In this document: positions 59,101 to 64,000 of the stretch, in pieces
Layout of the letters: the number at the start of each line of letters is the position of its first letter
Position numbering within the stretch: the stretch's first letter is position 1
Assembly (NCBI GenBank): GCA_013365365.1
Contig: JABVXU010000292.1
Span: forward strand, 1 to 64,000
DNA from: Cruorifilaria tuberocauda
Lineage: Eukaryota; Nematoda; Chromadorea; Rhabditida; Onchocercidae
Length of the DNA: 64,000 nt
Direction of reading: 5' to 3'
The notes under the pieces: model-generated
The model's database searches: none
What the model was told of the DNA's origin: nothing
Seen by the model: the letters and a program-made list of their open reading frames with translations, nothing else
Program-made: the position numbers and the translations under genes

Positions 59101-60394
59101 TTTTTTCTCAATTAAAGTTATACTCTTTTCTAGCTCAGAAGAATTACGAGGGGAAAGATTTGGGGAAAAATTAAACTGTAATTTTTGCAGTCTATTTATA
59201 TTCATTAAACAAGAAAAGGAAATGAAATTTGTTTCACTGAGAAGGAAAATCGATCTAAAAAGCATACGAAAACAGCGCAGCTTCTGACCAACTTCACACT
59301 TAACGTATCATTGAAGCGTAATTCACGGTAGGACCCGTACGAGTTGTCTCCTGAATTCGTCATATAAAAATGACGTGAACAATATATGGAAGTTTTCTAA
59401 TGACCGCTTTCTAATGACTTAATAAATAAATCTTTTGTCGCTCCCTAGCAAACTAGCGACATAGGAGACAGGTGAAATCGGATACGTAGCATATGACAGG
59501 TGAAGCTGATTACGAAGTCATCCCTTCTACTTTTATTCATTATTTTGTGGCCATTTGGAACCTGGTGTTAGCTACCAAAACTCGTGAAGGAAGTGAAGCG
59601 TAGGATTGAAGTGAGGAGGGAATCTGCAGAATGAGGAAGTATTCTGAATCGATTTCGATTTGATAAGAATCCACGCCACGTGAAGCAATATTGAAAGGTG
59701 AGGTCCACACTTATTTACAGTCCTTCTGTTCATGCAAATAAGAACAGAGAAGGAAAATTGACGTAAGCGATCAATCAATCAATAGACAATTGCGAGGCGG
59801 AGAAATAGAAGATGTTTACGTCGATGACGCACAATTTCAAGCAAAATAAAACGATCCCACATTTGGATTTTGTTTCGTTTATTTTCGATTATATTTCGAC
59901 CAATCGATTGTTTTGCTGGCTCGGTTGCATAGTGTTTTCTTGAAATAACTTTAGTTAAAGTAAGTCTCATCTGGGATCATTAAATGAAATTCCACATAAC
60001 TGAAATTCCACACACGTTTAGGTATAGTTTTCACGAAAAATGAGTGAACTGAGACTTTCCAGATTCATCGATTCATCGTTCAGTAAAATTAAGTGATTAG
60101 TAAGATCATTTGCTTCATCTTTACTCTACAGGGATTTATAGGCGCATTTAGTTCGGCTATTTCAGCTAGTTGGATGCTACCAATTTTAGCCACTCACCTT
60201 TGCCTAGTGAGTGAATTGGTGTAAATTGCTAGCATATTTCCTCGAATTTCCTTTACATTTATATTTTGTAATCATATCAGTTGCATCCGTGGATATTTAC
60301 TTAACTAACATACAGTTTTATAGAATACCCGATAACTCATAACTTTCGAGTTCAAACTGATCAAAACCAAATGAATGAAATGACAGTGTTTCAG
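53172..60394. other. Long gene-free stretch between divergent genes
   Basis: About 7 kb between the 5' ends of AP-3 mu (minus) and slo-2 (plus). The missing first exon of AP-3 mu and any earlier slo-2 exons should be here, but neither was identified. Frames of 60-90 codons, for example minus 55953-56150, 57329-57526 and 58443-58706, have no recognisable domain. Likely regulatory DNA for slo-2, by position only. Confidence 0.45.
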
Positions 60395-63300
60395 TTCACG
60401 AATGCAGTACGGAACGAAGCAGAATCTGAAGGCCCGACTGCAACAGTACTATGTGGAGAACATCAAGACAAGTTGGTTACTCTTCAGACTACGTTTCTTA
60501 CATAATCACTAAGGAATGATGTAGACTGTTTCTTCTGCTTGTTGCACTGAATCCCACTATGAGAAGCTTCTGATAAGAGCGTTAACGTGATTCATTCGGA
60601 TTCAGGTGCCGAATTCATGAAATTTTCCTACTCTTTAGGTTTTCGAATTCGGCTTTTCAATTTACTTATCAAAGTGCTTTCGTGCATTTTGTATTGTGTG
60701 CGAGTCGTTAATGACGACGGACGCCTTCCACGTTATATCAAGCCGAACGATTATGCTCCCGGCGAAATTAAGTAGTAAGTATCTTTCTGTTAATTTCATT
60801 AATGACAGTCAATTTAAGATGAGAAGTGGTTAAATTCTAATTATATTTCAATGAAGTCATCTTTATTTTTTGCTTCGGTAATAGCTTCCGTCGCAGATAT
60901 ACGATATGACATGACGTATTGCTATGTGTATCAACGAGGTTTGTGGGGCTCATGTTATGGAAGAGGTCGAATGCTTCATTGTTTAGCTAGGCGAAGAGAT
61001 TATATTCTTACTTTGCTTAATACTTGTAGCAGCTTTTCTGTAATTTCTAGCTAAAATAAGCAGCTTCTGAAGACTCGCGAAGGTACAGGCTACATCATAC
61101 TATCCTTCTTATGTTGGTGTAGGTGACGACTTTCGTGGAACTCCGTGGTTTCCGTGGTTGAAACGCAAAGTGTAAAAAGAAAATTGTGGAACCAGATTCA
61201 GTCCATTAGAATGGATGAATTTTCATTTCAGCCAATATCTAATATGGGTTGATCGAAAATATTCTATTTGGATCTGCCAAGTGATCGTCGCCTTTTTGAG
61301 CATTATGCAAACTGTCATCATTTTTTTCCTAAGTTATAAAGTAAGTTAATGTGCCGTTCGCATAAAATCTGGATTTTATGGCGCACTATGAACACGACAC
61401 TTGCGCTTCTGTCTAATGGATAAGGAGTTCATAATACATAGCTTTTCTTTCAGGGTAGTACATTTCGAGTTGTTTTAAAACTACACTTCCTATTGGAATT
61501 AATAACGAGCATGCCATTAATCGCTACGGTAAGCATCGTCACCTCATCTTCTCATCGCTAGGATTCGTAATCACTTTGATCAGTGATAAAGTTAACATCT
61601 GAGTAAGATTGCTGTGAAACGCTTCATCTTATTGATCAAAATAAGAAATATGTTTTCAGATATTCATGCCACTCGGACGCAAGCTTTACGTGCCAATATT
61701 TTTAAATTGTTGGCTGGCTAAAAGTGCTTTGCAAGCAATCATGGCAAGTCAATTTTTCACGTGCTGTCCACTAGAGTGGCCCGGATTTTGGGTGTTTCGT
61801 GAAGCTCTGTAGGAAATGCTTTTTATTTGGTCATTTTAAGATTATAATCTTCAAGTACCCTTTCACCATCAAATCATATCGGCAAGAAAAAATGAGAAGT
61901 TCATTGGAAGAAGGTTGAAGGTCATTAAAGACAAGATGAGTATGAATTAGTCAGTCACTGTCTACTAAATAACTCTCAATCAGCAATCCAAATTCATCTG
62001 AAACATTCCATCCATACCAGTAAACTGTTCTGCTTCCAAGACCGTAAAGTTGGGCTTACGGAGACGTAAGCTTGTCAAATATGTGAGCCGAAAAATAAAA
62101 ACACAAATACTCGGTTTTTTCAGCATGATTTAAATCGAATTTCAACTTCAGTCGGACAGTCTGCTTTAGTTCGCCAAATGATTATTTTATTTTCCACTTT
62201 ACTCTGCCTGGTATTCACGGGCACATGTGGCATTGAACATCTGCAGCGATCTGGCCAACGACGCTTTGACCTTTTCACTTCGTTTTACTTCGTTATGGTC
62301 ACCTTCTCTACTGTGGGTTAGTTTGTAGTTGTCGCATACTCTAAGTTAAAAGAATTTGATGGAATTCTGATTCTGAGAAAGAGGTAAGATTCATGTAAGG
62401 TTTGAAATTTAGACTGACTATCTCTGATCTGGTGGTGATCCATTCTTTCATTTTTGCAGGTTACGGTGATTGGTATCCGGACACGTGGATGTCCAGACTC
62501 TTCGTTGTTATTCTTATATGCATTGCATTTGCTGTACTTCCTAAACAGGTATCATTGCACACACAGGAACCAGAATGTGAAATTCCATCAAAATTAACTG
62601 TCTTTATGGGAATGATAGAATTAGAAGAATTAAGAAAATAAATTTTTGAAATAAAAAACCCGAGAAAATTTAAGATAGAAGCATTTGGTCAAAGGTACAT
62701 GGAGCGACAAAAAGCAGGTGGTGAATATACTGATAATTGGGCCAGTAATGAGAAGCACGTGGTTGTGACGGTGACTCATTTGGAGGCTCAGTTTATCCGA
62801 GATTTCCTCAGTGAATTCTATGCCCACCCTGAACATCAGGTAGACTTATTAATGAAATGCAGTGCTGTGCTTCTGTAGGCTTCATCCCGCTTTCAAACCT
62901 CCCACCACCTCTGACAAATACTCAGTTATTTTTTGAAATTAATGAATGAAAGCTTCTTTGCATGATGAGGAAAGAAATTAGAAGAGCAAGCGATACAGTC
63001 TGCATGACGTGTGGAGGATTCAGATAGATAGCGCTTTCATTTTGCGAGGATTCAAGTGACAGATTCATATCCTTCGATAAATTAGTCAATCCATAGAATT
63101 ACTTGGTTATCTTACTGTCGCCGTGTGAAATGGATGATCAAATGCGAATGCTTCTCAAAATACCCATGTGGTCAACCAGGGTACTCTATATCCGGGGCTC
63201 TGCTCTGAGGGATGACGACTTAGAAAGAGCGAAAATGGCCAGTGCAAAGGCATGCTTCATCTTATCAGCAAGACATATTTATCATAAAACGAAAGCGGTA

Positions 63301-64000
63301 ATGTTTAGATTCATACTTGTCTTACCTGCTGATAAAAAAATAATTCGAAAGCACATTTACTGAAAGCTCAATCTCAGTAAGCATTCCATCAAGTATAGTC
63401 TGCTTTTGGTGGTATTCATTTGTTTTAGGATGAACATACAGTCTTGCGGTCATGGGCGGTGAAAGATTTTGCTCCAAACGTCCCGCAATACATACAAATT
63501 TTCCGTCCGGAAACAAAGATGCATATAGAACACGCTGGTTGGTTAGATTTGAAGTCATGTAGTGTGCCAAACTGTACCTGAAGTGATGGCAAGCTGGAAA
63601 TCAACAAGAATCAAGGAGAAACTGAGATTCATTCCTGGCTATTCCTTTCAGAATTTGTGGTTTGTGAAGACGAGTTCAAATATTCTCTTTTGGCAAACAA
63701 CTGCATCTGCCCGGGTATCTCGACATTTATCACACTTCTCATGCATACTTCTCGTGGGAAGTAAGCTCTTCAGTAATATTGGCTATGACGACTATTTGAA
63801 ATACTTTGGAAAACTAGCGAGTTTTGATTGATTCCTTGCAGAGAAGGTCAAAAGTCAACAGAAGCTTGGCATAAAGTTTACGGATTTCATTCTGGAAATG
63901 AAATTTATGATATTAAGGTTGCGCACAGTCAATTTTTTAGTGGATATATTGGGAAACCATTCATTTATGCATCTCTTCATGCCTATCAAACGTCAGTTAA
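60395..64000 (+). CDS. slo-2: SLO-2 potassium channel (KCNT/Slack family), 3' end outside window
   Basis: Exons 60395-60471, 60639-60774, 61232-61340, 61454-61528, 61660-61743, 62124-62316, 62460-62548, 62675-62839, 63097-63297, 63429-63537, 63652-63760 and 63842 to the edge keep frame. SLO2 channels are large-conductance K+ channels gated by intracellular ions. Seen in order: [13 protein letters not shown] then [15 protein letters not shown] before S1, [18 protein letters not shown] (S2), S3-S4 with few charges ([17 protein letters not shown]), S5 [20 protein letters not shown], the pore and filter [13 protein letters not shown]6, the linker [12 protein letters not shown], and RCK1: [73 protein letters not shown] and [14 protein letters not shown] at the edge. 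RCK2 lies outside. No ATG is assigned; an earlier exon is expected. The 61743/61744 donor is GC. Confidence 0.93.

Noticed and set aside
60370..60489. Open frame starting at an ATG near 60371 read as its own small protein
   Set aside because: The same DNA read in another frame (60395-60471) encodes the conserved pre-S1 stretch of slo-2.

Overview
The window is a piece of a nematode nuclear genome. It is AT-rich (about two thirds A+T by eye) and its genes are split into many 40-250 base exons by short introns with typical nematode splice sites. It carries a chemoreceptor of the nematode-only Sra/Srab/Sre superfamily, and other genes resemble C. elegans loci (unc-97, pinn-4, slo-2). Intron style and gene content fit a parasitic clade III (filarial or other spirurid) worm; that placement is inference. 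No rRNA, tRNA, CRISPR or recognisable intact transposon was seen.

Layout, left to right. (1) 0.6-3.2 kb, plus: a seven-transmembrane chemoreceptor with one exon junction that does not keep frame, and an intron segment repeated in inverted orientation at the window's left edge. (2) 5.9-9.3 kb, plus: unc-97/PINCH, five LIM domains, complete in 8 exons. (3) 11.0-16.0 kb, plus: a GPR107/GPR108 (LUSTR/GOST) membrane protein, 14 exons. (4) 17.4-18.4 kb, minus: the 3' end of an IQ-motif gene, CAMTA-like. (5) 21.2-21.9 kb, minus: pinn-4 parvulin. (6) 23.0-26.5 kb, minus: the KIN17 RNA/DNA-binding protein. (7) 32.6-40.5 kb, plus: an unnamed 524-residue protein with one C-terminal PDZ domain. (8) 41.8-44.8 kb, minus: cytosolic aspartate aminotransferase. 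(9) 49.5-53.2 kb, minus: mu subunit of the AP-3 adaptor, complete except for the first exon. (10) 60.4 kb to the right edge, plus: slo-2, a SLO2/KCNT-type potassium channel cut by the window end.

The genes do not form one pathway. UNC-97 acts at integrin attachment sites; AP-3 mu and the GPR107-like protein both belong to Golgi/endosomal traffic; KIN17 and PINN-4 are nuclear housekeeping proteins lying head to tail on one strand; SLO-2 and the chemoreceptor act in excitable and sensory cells.

All gene models were built by hand from conserved protein motifs plus GT/AG sites and checked for reading-frame continuity across junctions. Exceptions found this way are two GC-AG introns (aminotransferase, slo-2), one intron ending in GG (KIN17) and the unresolved receptor junction. 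The long gene-free stretches (26.5-32.6, 44.8-49.5 and 53.2-60.4 kb) hold little I can name apart from a pyrimidine microsatellite and a locally GC-rich, stop-poor island near 47 kb.
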